Assembly (NCBI GenBank): GCA_964252015.1
Contig: CAXULW010000003.1
Location: 124,001-188,000 of the forward strand
Direction: 5' to 3'
Source of the DNA: CAXSBR01 sp964252015
GTDB taxonomy: Bacteria > Actinomycetota > Actinomycetes > Mycobacteriales > Jatrophihabitantaceae
Length of the DNA stretch: 64,000 bases
Both the position numbers and the translations under genes were made by a program. The notes under the pieces are model-generated. The model searched no databases, was not told the DNA's origin, and saw only the letters and a program-made list of their open reading frames with translations. This document shows, piece by piece, positions 51,875 through 60,078 of this stretch (position 1 is the first letter of the stretch; the number at the start of each line of letters is the position of its first letter).

Positions 51875-52335
51875 CAGCGGCCCCCGGTAGTAAACTGGCG
51901 AAACTGCTCCAGCGGCGCGGTGGCCGACGCCGTGAGCGTCTTGTGCACAGGGAAGCCCACAACGGTCAGGTCAGACAGGTTCGTAACGCACGTGATCGTG
52001 ACCGACACCTGTCCCCCTGCGTAGAACTGGGACGTGTCCACGCTGGGGTGCATCGACTGGCAGCTGATCCCGGCCTGCGCCAGTGTCTCCGAGGCTTCCT
52101 GGGTGGCGTCCGTGGTCGCCTGACCAGGCGTGTTCGCCAGCGACGCCGAACGGGCCGCGGCTGCCGCGGCCTGCTGCACCAACTGCCGTCCGTGCGTGAC
52201 TCGTCCGAAGCCGACGACGAGCAGCACGAACGCCAGTAGGAACGGCGTGATGACGACCAGCTCCAGCGTGCTGAACCCGTCATCACCGCGGATTAGCGAA
52301 CCTCGCGCGCGGATATGTTGCAGCATGCTGCTCAC
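51874..52335 (-). CDS. TadE-like pseudopilin
   Basis: 153 residues from GTG 52335, overlapping the upstream stop as GTGA. It has a typical class III prepilin start: RGDDGFSTLELVVITPFLLA, then FVLLVVGFGRVTHGRQLVQQ and AAAAAARSAS. G-F with Glu at +5 is the expected cleavage context. A C-terminal extracytoplasmic domain contains two cysteines (GISCQSM, TITCVT) that may form a disulphide. It is the second of three coupled TadE/G-type genes. Confidence 0.75.
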   Translation of the reverse strand: MSSMLQHIRARGSLIRGDDGFSTLELVVITPFLLAFVLLVVGFGRVTHGRQLVQQAAAAAARSASLANTPGQATTDATQEASETLAQAGISCQSMHPSVDTSQFYAGGQVSVTITCVTNLSDLTVVGFPVHKTLTASATAPLEQFRQFTTGGR

Positions 52336-52760
52336 CCGCCTGTTCCGAATGTCTCGACTGGACCGGTGGCGTGCTCGGTCACCGAGAACGACCCGAACGG
52401 CACGACCGAGGCGACGTCGGCGTGGCACACAATCGCGACCGTGGCCGCGCCGCGTTGCACCGTGCAGTCGCGGTGCACGAGCAGCTTGGGCGCGACGTCG
52501 GTGAGGTACTGCTCGGCCGCAGCCTTACCCTGCGCCGCCGACGCCTGGTAGCCGCGAGCCACCCGCAGACCGTCCCGAGCTGCCGCCTCAGCTACGTTGC
52601 GGGCGTGGTAAAGCATCACGTACTGCACGATGATCATCGTCAGCATGACTACAGCCGGGATGACGATGACGGCCTCGAGAGTGCCGAAGCCGCTATCGCG
52701 ATTCCGGACCACGCAACGCCAGCGGTTACGTAGTGCGCGATACGTCGACCGACGAGTCAT
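52332..52760 (-). CDS. TadE-like pseudopilin
   Basis: 142 residues. Basic N-terminus (RRSTYRALRNRWRCVVRNRD), then the prepilin-type segment DSGFGTLEAVIVIPAVVMLT followed by YHARNVAEAAARDGLRVARG and a small domain with two cysteines (DCTVQRG, IVCHAD). The GFGTLE motif gives Glu at +5 after the predicted cleavage. It is transcribed next after the Flp pilin gene and coupled to the following TadE gene. Confidence 0.75.
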   Translation of the reverse strand: MTRRSTYRALRNRWRCVVRNRDSGFGTLEAVIVIPAVVMLTMIIVQYVMLYHARNVAEAAARDGLRVARGYQASAAQGKAAAEQYLTDVAPKLLVHRDCTVQRGAATVAIVCHADVASVVPFGSFSVTEHATGPVETFGTGG

Positions 52761-52778
52761 GGAGAGCGGGTACGGCGC

Positions 52779-52976
52779 CTATTGGACGTTGACGTTGTTG
52801 GCGCCGGTCTTCGCCTTGTTCATCAAGACGGTGGCCACGACAATCGCGGCCACGATCACGACGCCGGCGATGGCCACCCACTCCAGGGTGGAGAAGCCAG
52901 CGTCGTCGCCGGACTCCTCACGGATCGTGGCAATGCGCGCGTTCGTCCAGGCCCAGAGCATCTCAAGCTGGATCAT
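52779..52976 (-). CDS. Flp-type major pilin
   Basis: 65 residues from ATG 52976 (AAAGGAATCCCCC upstream). It has a short hydrophilic leader, then DDAGFSTLEWVAIAGVVIVA and AIVVATVLMNKAKTGAN. Cleavage after the Gly would leave Phe at +1 and Glu at +5 of a nearly all-hydrophobic mature pilin of about 38 residues, as in Flp pilins. It is the likely structural subunit of the Tad pilus. Its position between tadC and the TadE genes is usual. Confidence 0.8.
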   Translation of the reverse strand: MIQLEMLWAWTNARIATIREESGDDAGFSTLEWVAIAGVVIVAAIVVATVLMNKAKTGANNVNVQ

Positions 52977-53015
52977 GGGGGATTCCTTTCCTGCGATTGG
53001 TGGATGCCTGACTGA

Positions 53016-53915
53016 CTACAACTTGATGTTGACGAATGCGGGGTAGCCGACGAACACCATGAAGCCGACTGCGATGAGCATCTGCGCCAGCCGCATCGAC
53101 TGGTTGCGTTCCTCGGCGTTGCCTTCCTCGTCGGCCAGCCGCGCTCGCCGCATCGAGGCCGCCCGCGCCGTCAGCGTGGTCCGGACTTGGGCGCCGTCCT
53201 CGGCCACGAGTTTCACCAGCGCGCCGAGGTCGCGCAGGTCGGGCACGGCGATGCGTTCGCCGAGCTGGCCGAGGGCATCCCACTCGTCCTCGCCGGACAG
53301 CCGGGCCCGGAACAGCGTGTCGCGGATCAGCATCATCGGCCACCCGCCGCCGCGCTGCGCGGCTTCGGGCAGCGCCGAGGCGGCTGCCGCGTGCCCGGCC
53401 ATCTTCAGTGACACCAAGTCGAGGAAGATCGACAGCTGTTCGGTGAACTCCGCGCGCCGCTTCGTGGCCTCTTTGCGGACGTCGATGTCCGGAGCGACGA
53501 ACAAGGCGACCGCGGCGATGAGTGCGACCGCCAACGGTGCACCGGTCGGCAGGCCCACTCCGGCGACGTACTGCAACGCCGACAGCGCTACCAACCCGAT
53601 CAGGAACCCGCCTACCGAGGCGACGACCTTGCGTCCCATCACCGTCTCGAAGGACTGCCCGGTCAGCGCCAGATCATGGCGCAGCCCGACGTAGCGGATG
53701 CCGCGCCGGGCCAATTCCGCGCTGACCCAGGCGCCGATCCGGCCTTGGGTGTCCGCGACGGTCCGGGTCGGGGCGGCGGTCACGCCAGGCCCGCGGTAGT
53801 GGGCGTAGAACTGGCCCAGCTCGACCAGCGCGCCTCGCTTCGGCGGCACGACCTTGAGGATGAGCGTGAACAGCACCGCGCCGAGGGCAGCGCCGACGAT
53901 CGCCATCCCAATCAT
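53016..53915 (-). CDS. tadC: TadC-like platform protein (type II secretion F domain)
   Basis: 299 residues. N-terminal membrane helix (MAIVGAALGAVLFTLILKVV), further helices near residues 105-150 (GGFLIGLVALSALQYVAGVG, PLAVALIAAVALFVAP), then the T2SF domain (AEFTEQLSIFLDLVSLKMAG, TTLTARAASMRRARLADEEG) and a terminal helix (AQMLIAVGFMVFVGYPAFVN). It pairs with TadB to form the inner-membrane platform. It overlaps the tadB stop by ATGA. Confidence 0.8.
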   Translation of the reverse strand: MIGMAIVGAALGAVLFTLILKVVPPKRGALVELGQFYAHYRGPGVTAAPTRTVADTQGRIGAWVSAELARRGIRYVGLRHDLALTGQSFETVMGRKVVASVGGFLIGLVALSALQYVAGVGLPTGAPLAVALIAAVALFVAPDIDVRKEATKRRAEFTEQLSIFLDLVSLKMAGHAAAASALPEAAQRGGGWPMMLIRDTLFRARLSGEDEWDALGQLGERIAVPDLRDLGALVKLVAEDGAQVRTTLTARAASMRRARLADEEGNAEERNQSMRLAQMLIAVGFMVFVGYPAFVNIKL

Positions 53916-54868
53916 CGGCCACCCACCTGGGCGTGGCGAGTCGACGTCGCGGGTTCAGGCCCACTCGTCAACGCGGCAATGATGCGCTGCTCCATCGGGT
54001 CGATCCCCTTATCGGCGCGAGGCAGGAACGGCGTCGCCGGCTCCGCCATCGCCAGCTTGCGTATCCACCCGAACGAGGTCGCGAACAGGCCGATCACAAC
54101 CGCCAACGCCACCTGACCGGCCACCGACCGGTAGGGCGCGGTGTAGGTGTGGGAGAACAGCACCAGGAACGTGGCCACGCCGAGCACGATGCCAAGCATC
54201 AACTGCACGGCCCGCCTGTCCCCCGCTCGTCCCGCGGTGATCCTGCGGCGCAGGTCCAGCTCTTCGCGGCCCGCGACGGCCAGGTTTGTCAGCACACCGA
54301 CCAGCCCGTCGCCACGCGTGCTGACGTTCATCTGCAACGCGGCGATGATCAGATCGGCCGAATGGTTCAGCTGCTCGGCCAGGTCCTGCAGTGCTTGCTC
54401 CAGCGGAACCTTCGACCGCAGTTGCCCAACCAGGCGTAGCAAAGATGGACGGATCACCGGTGCGGCGTTCTCCGCCGTCGCCGGAATCGCTTGCTCCAGC
54501 CCGGCGTGAGCGCTGGTCGTGTCGCGTAGCGCCTCACACCAGGTCACCACGGCCTCGAGGCGCACGATCTGCTGCTGTTCCTCCTTCGACCCGCCCATCA
54601 GGGCCGGCCAGAACGCGACCAGGCCGCCGAGGCCGAGAGCGGCCACGGGCCAGCGGGTGACTACCCCGATCAGCACCGCCAGCACCAATCCCGCGGCCAG
54701 CCGCACCATGAGCAGCGGCGACCTCGGACGCTCCAGCAGAGCCTTGATCCGGTTCGGTGGCCGGGTCGGGTCGGGCACCGTTCCGCGTACGGCGACAACA
54801 AGCAGGAGCACCGCGCCGCCGATACAGCCGCAGATGAGTGCGAACAGCAGCATGTTGACGTCAGGCAT
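53912..54868 (-). CDS. tadB: TadB-like platform protein (type II secretion F domain)
   Basis: 318 residues. Membrane helices at the N-terminus (MLLFALICGCIGGAVLLLVV, GLVLAVLIGVVTRWPVAALG) and near the C-terminus (LMLGIVLGVATFLVLFSHTY, VALAVVIGLFATSFGWIRKL) flank a helical cytosolic T2SF domain (VVTWCEALRDTTSAHAGLEQ, LNHSADLIIAALQMNVSTRG). It starts four bases before the TadA stop. It is the inner-membrane partner of the TadA ATPase. Confidence 0.8.
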   Translation of the reverse strand: MPDVNMLLFALICGCIGGAVLLLVVAVRGTVPDPTRPPNRIKALLERPRSPLLMVRLAAGLVLAVLIGVVTRWPVAALGLGGLVAFWPALMGGSKEEQQQIVRLEAVVTWCEALRDTTSAHAGLEQAIPATAENAAPVIRPSLLRLVGQLRSKVPLEQALQDLAEQLNHSADLIIAALQMNVSTRGDGLVGVLTNLAVAGREELDLRRRITAGRAGDRRAVQLMLGIVLGVATFLVLFSHTYTAPYRSVAGQVALAVVIGLFATSFGWIRKLAMAEPATPFLPRADKGIDPMEQRIIAALTSGPEPATSTRHAQVGGR

Positions 54869-54871
54869 CGT

Positions 54872-56269
54872 TCACCATCCGCTCGGTTGGCTCGCCGTAC
54901 TCCACGTCGACGGCATGCCGTCGGTGTAGCCGACCCGGGCGAGCTTCGGCATCCGGCTGATGGCCACCTCGGTGTTGCGGACTGCCCGGCCGTCCGCGCG
55001 TGAGGGCGTGAAAATGTGGGATCGACCGACGCGCCCGTTCATCACGCCGGACACTTCGATTATCTGGGTGACCGTTCGCCGCATGCCCAGCATCGGGTTC
55101 TTCTCGATGAACACGACGAAGTCGATCGCGCCCGCCATCAGCTGATGAGCGATATCGAAATTGACGCTGCCGAACTGCGCTGCGTACGTGGCGATCCGGT
55201 TGAACACCTCCTCGGAGTCACGCGCATGGATCGTCGAAAGCGAACCGTCGTTGCCCTGGGCCATTGCTGACAACATCTCGACCACCTCGGGGCCGAGCAC
55301 TTCGCCGACGATGACGCGACGCGGGTTGTGCCGCCGCGTGCGCCGCACCAGCTCGGCGATATCCAAACCGCCTCGACCGTCAGCGTCAGGGAGAACGACC
55401 TCCATCGGCACGACATCGCAGTGCAATTCGGGGTGACGGTCGATACCGAGCTCCAGTGCGATCTCGATGGTGATCAGGCGTTCCATCGCGTCGATGCAGT
55501 TGATCAATGCGCGGAGTAGCGCGGTCTTGCCGGCATCGGTCGCCCCGCCGACCACGATGTTGCAGCGTGATCGGACCGCGGCGTACAAGAAGTCCGCCAC
55601 CTGCTCGCCGACCGTCCCGAGTGAGACCAGGTCGGGCAGGACCTCGCGGCCCGGCTTCGTGGCGACGCGGGCCATGTCAGGTCGCAGGAACATCTGCGGG
55701 TAGCGATTGCGGCGGATGCTCACAATGGGTTCCTGAGTGGCTGACATGAGCGCCGCCAGCCGTGATCCGTCCTGAAGCCGCACATCGAGCGTGGGAGCGT
55801 TCGGGCTGAACGGTCTCGCGTTCATGCCCGCGTAGGAGCCGAGGTTCTGCACGATGCTGATCAGGTCCTCGTTGGTCGCCGCTACGGGCCGCCACAATTC
55901 CTTGATCCCGCCCGCGTAGGTGACCCAGGTCTGCTCGCAGCCGTTGATGTCGATGTTCTCGACCAACTCGTTGTCCAGCAGCTCCTGCAGCTCACCCGCA
56001 CCGTAGATCGCGCTGAAGATGGCCGACCGGAGGCGGATCTCGAACCCCGGATCGGCCGGCAGCTCCTCCCGCCGCGCCAGCATGTCCTGCAGATGCTGGG
56101 AAACGACTTGGCGGATGATGCTGTGCGCCTGCTGTTGCTCATCCGCCGCCGTGCGCACCGCGTGTCCCGCGGCCTGAAGATGGCGACGGTCGGCGAGCTG
56201 CGCGTCCGCTACCTGTCCCTGCAGCTTGCGGATCAGCGCGTAATCCAAAAGGTCACTCACCGCGCCCAC
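54872..56269 (-). CDS. tadA: TadA/CpaF-like secretion ATPase
   Basis: 465 residues from GTG 56269; GTG 56260 is an alternative. Hexameric ATPase that drives pilus assembly. It has an N-terminal helical domain, then NELVENIDINGCEQTWVTYA, PTLDVRLQDGSRLAALM and Walker A IVVGGATDAGKTALLRAL with K248. The Walker B/His region reads RRVIVGEVLGPEVVEMLSAM (E323) and GSLSTIHARDS (H348). The Asp box, usually ITIEDxxEL, reads LITIEIALELG here, so the second acidic residue is replaced by Ile. It overlaps the CpaE-like gene. Confidence 0.85.
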   Translation of the reverse strand: MGAVSDLLDYALIRKLQGQVADAQLADRRHLQAAGHAVRTAADEQQQAHSIIRQVVSQHLQDMLARREELPADPGFEIRLRSAIFSAIYGAGELQELLDNELVENIDINGCEQTWVTYAGGIKELWRPVAATNEDLISIVQNLGSYAGMNARPFSPNAPTLDVRLQDGSRLAALMSATQEPIVSIRRNRYPQMFLRPDMARVATKPGREVLPDLVSLGTVGEQVADFLYAAVRSRCNIVVGGATDAGKTALLRALINCIDAMERLITIEIALELGIDRHPELHCDVVPMEVVLPDADGRGGLDIAELVRRTRRHNPRRVIVGEVLGPEVVEMLSAMAQGNDGSLSTIHARDSEEVFNRIATYAAQFGSVNFDIAHQLMAGAIDFVVFIEKNPMLGMRRTVTQIIEVSGVMNGRVGRSHIFTPSRADGRAVRNTEVAISRMPKLARVGYTDGMPSTWSTASQPSGW

Positions 56270-57119
56270 CCGCCACGTTCATTGGCGATGCGCTGGGCGC
56301 ACCCGACACAGGGGGCGTCCCGTGCGATTGCTGTACCGGCGGAGCCTCAACGGGGGGCCACCACGCAGTCAGCGTTTGGACCAATTCGCGGGCGGAGCTC
56401 AGCAAGTCGCCCCTGGCCACCTTCTTCGTCAGCTGCCCGGCGCGCAGCAGCTGCACGCTGCGCTCATCCTCGGCGATCCACCCGGCCACCGGAATGGTCG
56501 ACGTTGTCGCTTCGGCCGCGAGCTGGACCCTCACGTCCCGCAGGCGCGCTGAGTGCTCCCGAGCCGGGCAGATCACCGCGATCGTCAGCGGCGACCGGCC
56601 GTGCAGGCCCTGACCGAGTCGGGCAGCCAGGGCACTCGCCCGCTCACGCAGGTGGTAGAGCCCCTCCGGAGTCGCTCGGGCGAGGAGAAGCACGATCGTC
56701 GACGCGGCCGCTACCGGCCCAGCCGAGCTGTCTTCCTGCAACCGGCCTAGATCCGCGATCGCCGTGCCCGGCCACTGATCAGCCGCTGACGCGATCGCCG
56801 GCCACTGTCGCGCGATCGGCGCGAAGTCATCCGTCCGCATATCGGTGGCCGGGATGACCGGGATGCCCAGACTCGTGTGGTGCGCATAGTTGAGCAACGA
56901 CATCGGCAAGCTTCCGCTCCGGGCGTCCACCGCAAGGGCCCGCAACGCGGGGTGCGGGGCGAGGAGATTCCCCTGCGGCGTGCGCATTCGCAATGCTGCG
57001 TCCCCACCGGACGGGTCAGCCTCCAGCAGCACCCGCTCACCCGGCCACATCATCCCCAGGGCGGTCGCCGTCCAGGACACGCCCGGAGACCCCTTGTCCG
57101 CGCAGACCGTGACAATCAT
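56253..57119 (-). CDS. TadZ/CpaE-like MinD-fold protein
   Basis: 288 residues from ATG 57119. A MinD-like start (MIVTVCADKGSPGVSWTATA, then ERVLLEADPSGGDAALRM) has the deviant Walker pattern KGSPGVS in place of KGGxGKS, so the signature Lys pair is incomplete. Later parts (TIVLLLARATPEGLYHLRER, VAGWIAEDERSVQLLRAGQL) follow the CpaE/TadZ layout. Such proteins position the Tad apparatus at the pole. It is coupled to the SAF-domain gene by ATGA. Confidence 0.7.
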   Translation of the reverse strand: MIVTVCADKGSPGVSWTATALGMMWPGERVLLEADPSGGDAALRMRTPQGNLLAPHPALRALAVDARSGSLPMSLLNYAHHTSLGIPVIPATDMRTDDFAPIARQWPAIASAADQWPGTAIADLGRLQEDSSAGPVAAASTIVLLLARATPEGLYHLRERASALAARLGQGLHGRSPLTIAVICPAREHSARLRDVRVQLAAEATTSTIPVAGWIAEDERSVQLLRAGQLTKKVARGDLLSSARELVQTLTAWWPPVEAPPVQQSHGTPPVSGAPSASPMNVAGGRGE

Positions 57120-57799
57120 CGGCCCACCCGGATCAACGCGATCAGCCCGGCATTGCTGGCCACGGCCACCGCTGCGGCCACCGATTTGGGCACCACCAGC
57201 GTCAACAAGGTTCCGCCGGACTGCGACGGGTCGGCCGCCGAGCTGTACACCGTCGCGCTCTCGTCCAACACGATCGCCGCCGGCGGCTTCGCGCCGCCAC
57301 CGGCCGTGTTCTTCTGCGGCAGCTGCAAAATCTCGACTAAGTCGCCCGGGTTGAGACCATTGGCAGGGATTTGGCCCGGGGTCACCGCGACGCCGACCTG
57401 CGCATCCGAGCCATTGGCCGGCGGAGCCGACGTCACCATGGACCGCTGCAGCAAGGTGTTAGGCAGTAGCTCCACCACCGCCGTCTCACCGACTACCAAG
57501 TTCAAATTCGACCCACCGATCGCGGTGACGCCGCCCGCCACCTGAACCGTCGACAAGTCAGACCGCTGGATCGTGTGACCGACCGGGACATCGGTGACCA
57601 CGACCACGACTGGAACCTTCTTGCCCGCCTGCGAGTAGAAGTACGAACCCACCGCGGCTAGGCCCACGATCAGAACCACAGCCAGCGCCGCATAACCTGG
57701 CCGCTTCTGCCGAATCGGCAGCGGCGTCCCCACTCGGGCGGCAGGGGGTGTCCCGCGACCATTCAGAGACGCCTTCGCGTCCGTTCTCAGAGACGTCAT
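57116..57799 (-). CDS. SAF-domain protein, CpaB/RcpC-like
   Basis: 227 residues from ATG 57799, with AAGGAG six bases upstream. One membrane helix (YAALAVVLIVGLAAVGSYFY) is followed by a SAF domain: VVTDVPVGHTIQRSDLSTVQ, VVGETAVVELLPNTLLQRSM, then LNPGDLVEILQLPQKN. The CpaB/RcpC family supports Tad pilus assembly in the cell envelope. It is the third gene of the locus after the lipoprotein and the secreted protein. Confidence 0.75.
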   Translation of the reverse strand: MTSLRTDAKASLNGRGTPPAARVGTPLPIRQKRPGYAALAVVLIVGLAAVGSYFYSQAGKKVPVVVVVTDVPVGHTIQRSDLSTVQVAGGVTAIGGSNLNLVVGETAVVELLPNTLLQRSMVTSAPPANGSDAQVGVAVTPGQIPANGLNPGDLVEILQLPQKNTAGGGAKPPAAIVLDESATVYSSAADPSQSGGTLLTLVVPKSVAAAVAVASNAGLIALIRVGR

Positions 57800-57813
57800 G
57801 CGCGCTCCTTGTA

Positions 57814-58744
57814 CTAACGGTTCACGGTCTTGATCTGCAGGACGTTCAGCTGCCCCGAAGTCGACGTCGACAGACCGGGGATCTCGCCCGCGCTATTGCC
57901 GGTTCCGGTCCACGTGATCCTCCAAGTGATCGTCTGCGTTGAGGTTGATGGGATGGTCGTACCCCGGACCGGTCACGCGTGAATACTGGTAACCGCACGC
58001 GCCGCCGCTGGGGGCAGTATTGGCGTCACTCGTCGTCCACGGTTGACCTGGCCCGCCACACGATTGGTCATCGGACCCGTCGCCCGGATTGAAGATGAGC
58101 GACACTGGAACCGCACTGACTGTTGCGGTGAACCCCGCCGCGGACGCTGTCGCGGTCAGGGGTTTCCATGTATCGGGGTCGGTCCAGTAGTAGGTCCACA
58201 AGCCCACATACGTGAACGGGAACCCGTTGTAGTCCTCTGACTCCGAGGGTGACCTATGCCCGGATGGATGCGGGAAAACGATTGTCTTGTAGGCCTGCTC
58301 GGCGAGCCCGGCCGGAGTCACCACGGGCGGGCACCCGATTTGAGCCATCTCGCGATTGATTTCCGCGGTTTCTGCGGCCGTCCAGTCTTGATAGGGCTTT
58401 CCCAACGTGTTCGCAGCGTCGGCCTTCATCGCATTGCAGTACTGACCCTGCAGCTCGTCAGCGCACGCTTGCGACACCGTCGGCGGCTTGTCGCCGTAGG
58501 ACGCCAGCGGATACTTCGCACACGGATCGACGTGTGATCCACGGCCATGGTTGCGCCCACCGCCGCTGCCACCATTGCCGCCACCGCCACCCGTCCCGAC
58601 GGTGCACGACGGGTCCCCGATGTTGCAGTGGCCTCCGCTGCCATCCGCGCCCGCCGGTGAAGCACCCATCACGCCTATCACCGAGATGACCAAGAAGGCG
58701 ATGAGGCCGCCGGTTACCCCTCGCACCTGACTCAGCCCTTGCAC
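57814..58744 (-). CDS. Secreted protein of the Tad locus, frameshifted near its end
   Basis: From 58744 a Sec signal (GLIAFLVISVIGVMGASPAG) is followed by a Gly-rich region and a Cys-containing extracytoplasmic domain (PLASYGDKPPTVSQACADEL, FPFTYVGLWTYYWTDPDTW). The uninterrupted frame ends at 57893 with out-of-frame DHLEDHVDRNRQ. One base over, the sequence continues naturally as TTIPSTSTQTITWRITWTGT, GNSAGEIPGLSTSTSGQLNV and LQIKTVNR, to a TAG at 57814-57816. A one-base insertion near 57961 (after CCGGGG) explains the break. It is probably a secreted or wall-associated pilus accessory; no family is recognised. Confidence 0.6.
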
Positions 58745-59427
58745 GTCTTACTCGTGTCCTGCACGACAGAGGTGATCTGCCACGTCGAGCCGGAGTTCGC
58801 CTTCATGAAGAACGTCAGCAAGTACGGGGGAGGTGGCTTCCGTGGCTTGCTTTTAGGGACGGCCTTGCCCGTGGCAGTGTCGTACTGCTCCCACGGGTCC
58901 GAGGCGTCTACGACCTCGCAGCTTGTCAATATCACTGCAGTTCGGGAGAGGACCCCCTGAACCTTGACGTTTGGATTCGGCGCAGCGCCTCGATAGGCCA
59001 GATGTTGAGCCTTGAGCGAGGCATATGACTGCTCGTCCTGCGTGCGGAACTTGCCGGTCTCGTACTTAGCGATCCAGCTCAAGTCGGACTTCGCGGGACT
59101 ACGGAGCGACTGTATGCGGGCGTTGTAGTCCGCGTAATAGCCGTTCACAGCGCCCTGCGCTGCCGGGGTAACGCTCGGTGGCGTCAACGTGCGAGTCGCG
59201 ATGCTTGGCGTTGTGGCTAATCGTGTCGTTGCGGTCGTTGACGGCGTTGCCGGTGTCTTCGACGGCGTTGCCGTTGTCGAGTTGCTGGGCGTCGGTGACT
59301 TGGTTGTCGGTGACTGCGTATGGACTCCGCTGCTGCCGCCGCAACCCGCGAAGAGCACCGCCGCGGCGACCAGTAAAAGGATCAGCGACAGACCGAAGTG
59401 GGCCGTCCCCGCGGGCCGAGGAGCCAT
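58732..59427 (-). CDS. Lipoprotein at the head of the Tad locus
   Basis: 231 residues from ATG 59427 (GGGAGGTTGC upstream). It has a lipoprotein signal (LSLILLLVAAAVLFAGCGGS, lipobox LFAGC), a Thr/Pro/Ser linker and a folded domain with GYYADYNARIQSLRSPAKSD, TSCEVVDASDPWEQYDTATG and PYLLTFFMKANSGSTWQITS. The final Cys (SKTCKG) and SCEV may form a disulphide. It overlaps the next gene by 13 bases. It may act as a surface or envelope component of the pilus; the precise role is unknown. Confidence 0.7.
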   Translation of the reverse strand: MAPRPAGTAHFGLSLILLLVAAAVLFAGCGGSSGVHTQSPTTKSPTPSNSTTATPSKTPATPSTTATTRLATTPSIATRTLTPPSVTPAAQGAVNGYYADYNARIQSLRSPAKSDLSWIAKYETGKFRTQDEQSYASLKAQHLAYRGAAPNPNVKVQGVLSRTAVILTSCEVVDASDPWEQYDTATGKAVPKSKPRKPPPPYLLTFFMKANSGSTWQITSVVQDTSKTCKG

Positions 59428-59793
59428 GCAACCTCCCATGGTTGGGGGGAGTGACGCGCGCCTTTCCGGGGGTTAACACGGTCACCGAAGGGCCCACGGT
59501 GCCCTCTCGTGATCAGGTAAGTCAAGGGTGGATCCGCTCCGAAATCAAAAGTTTTCCGGCACGCGGGAAGGGCATGAGTACTGACTGTCAGACCCCAGGC
59601 ACACTCCGTCGTTATCAATTCGTGACCATGGAGGTGGCACCAATCTTGGCCCTGTTTCACCTGCCCTTAGCGAGGGGCCCCCACGGGCTGCCGCCGCCGA
59701 GCGGACTAACCAAGGAAGTTGCCCATCGGGAGCACTTCCGTTGACGTTTCAACCCTGGCCCGAGGTGAGAGCCATCCACGAGAGGAACAAATC
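59428..59793. other. Intergenic interval between the Tad locus and the integration genes
   Basis: The 366 bases between the divergent lipoprotein and excisionase genes. It must carry both promoters. I see no convincing ORF, no tRNA and no strong inverted repeat. The excisionase ribosome binding site AGAGGAAC is at its right edge. Confidence 0.4.
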
Positions 59794-60024
59794 ATGAACC
59801 ATAACCTCAACACCCGGGACGACCGCCCGGATGAGGTCGACGACCTACTCACCCTGCACGAAGTCGCCGAACTGCTCCGCGTCCCCGACGCCACCCTCCG
59901 GTATTGGCGCTACCTCGGCACCGGCCCCCGCAGCTTCCGCGTCGGCCGCGGCGTCCGCTACTGGCGCCGCGAAGTCCACACCTGGCTACACACCCAAAGC
60001 GGCACCGGCCCACACGCCGCGTAG
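59794..60024 (+). CDS. xis: Excisionase-like HTH protein (Xis/HTH_17)
   Basis: 76 residues from ATG 59794, preceded by AGAGGAACAAATC. The core is a MerR-type winged helix: LLTLHEVAELLRVPDATLRY, WRYLGTGPRSFRVGRGVRYW and RREVHTWL. Together with the adjacent integrase (54 bases downstream, same strand) this is a standard actinobacterial xis-int pair. It would direct excision of the element. Confidence 0.8.
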   Translation: MNHNLNTRDDRPDEVDDLLTLHEVAELLRVPDATLRYWRYLGTGPRSFRVGRGVRYWRREVHTWLHTQSGTGPHAA

Positions 60025-60078
60025 CAAGAAGCAGAATATTGTAGACATCCACCGACCCTTGCCACAGGAGGCGGACCC

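Noticed and set aside
49881..51890. Plus-strand ORFs of about 300-350 codons opposite the LysM and BTAD genes
   Set aside because: Arg/Ala/Gly-rich shadows of domain-bearing minus-strand genes.
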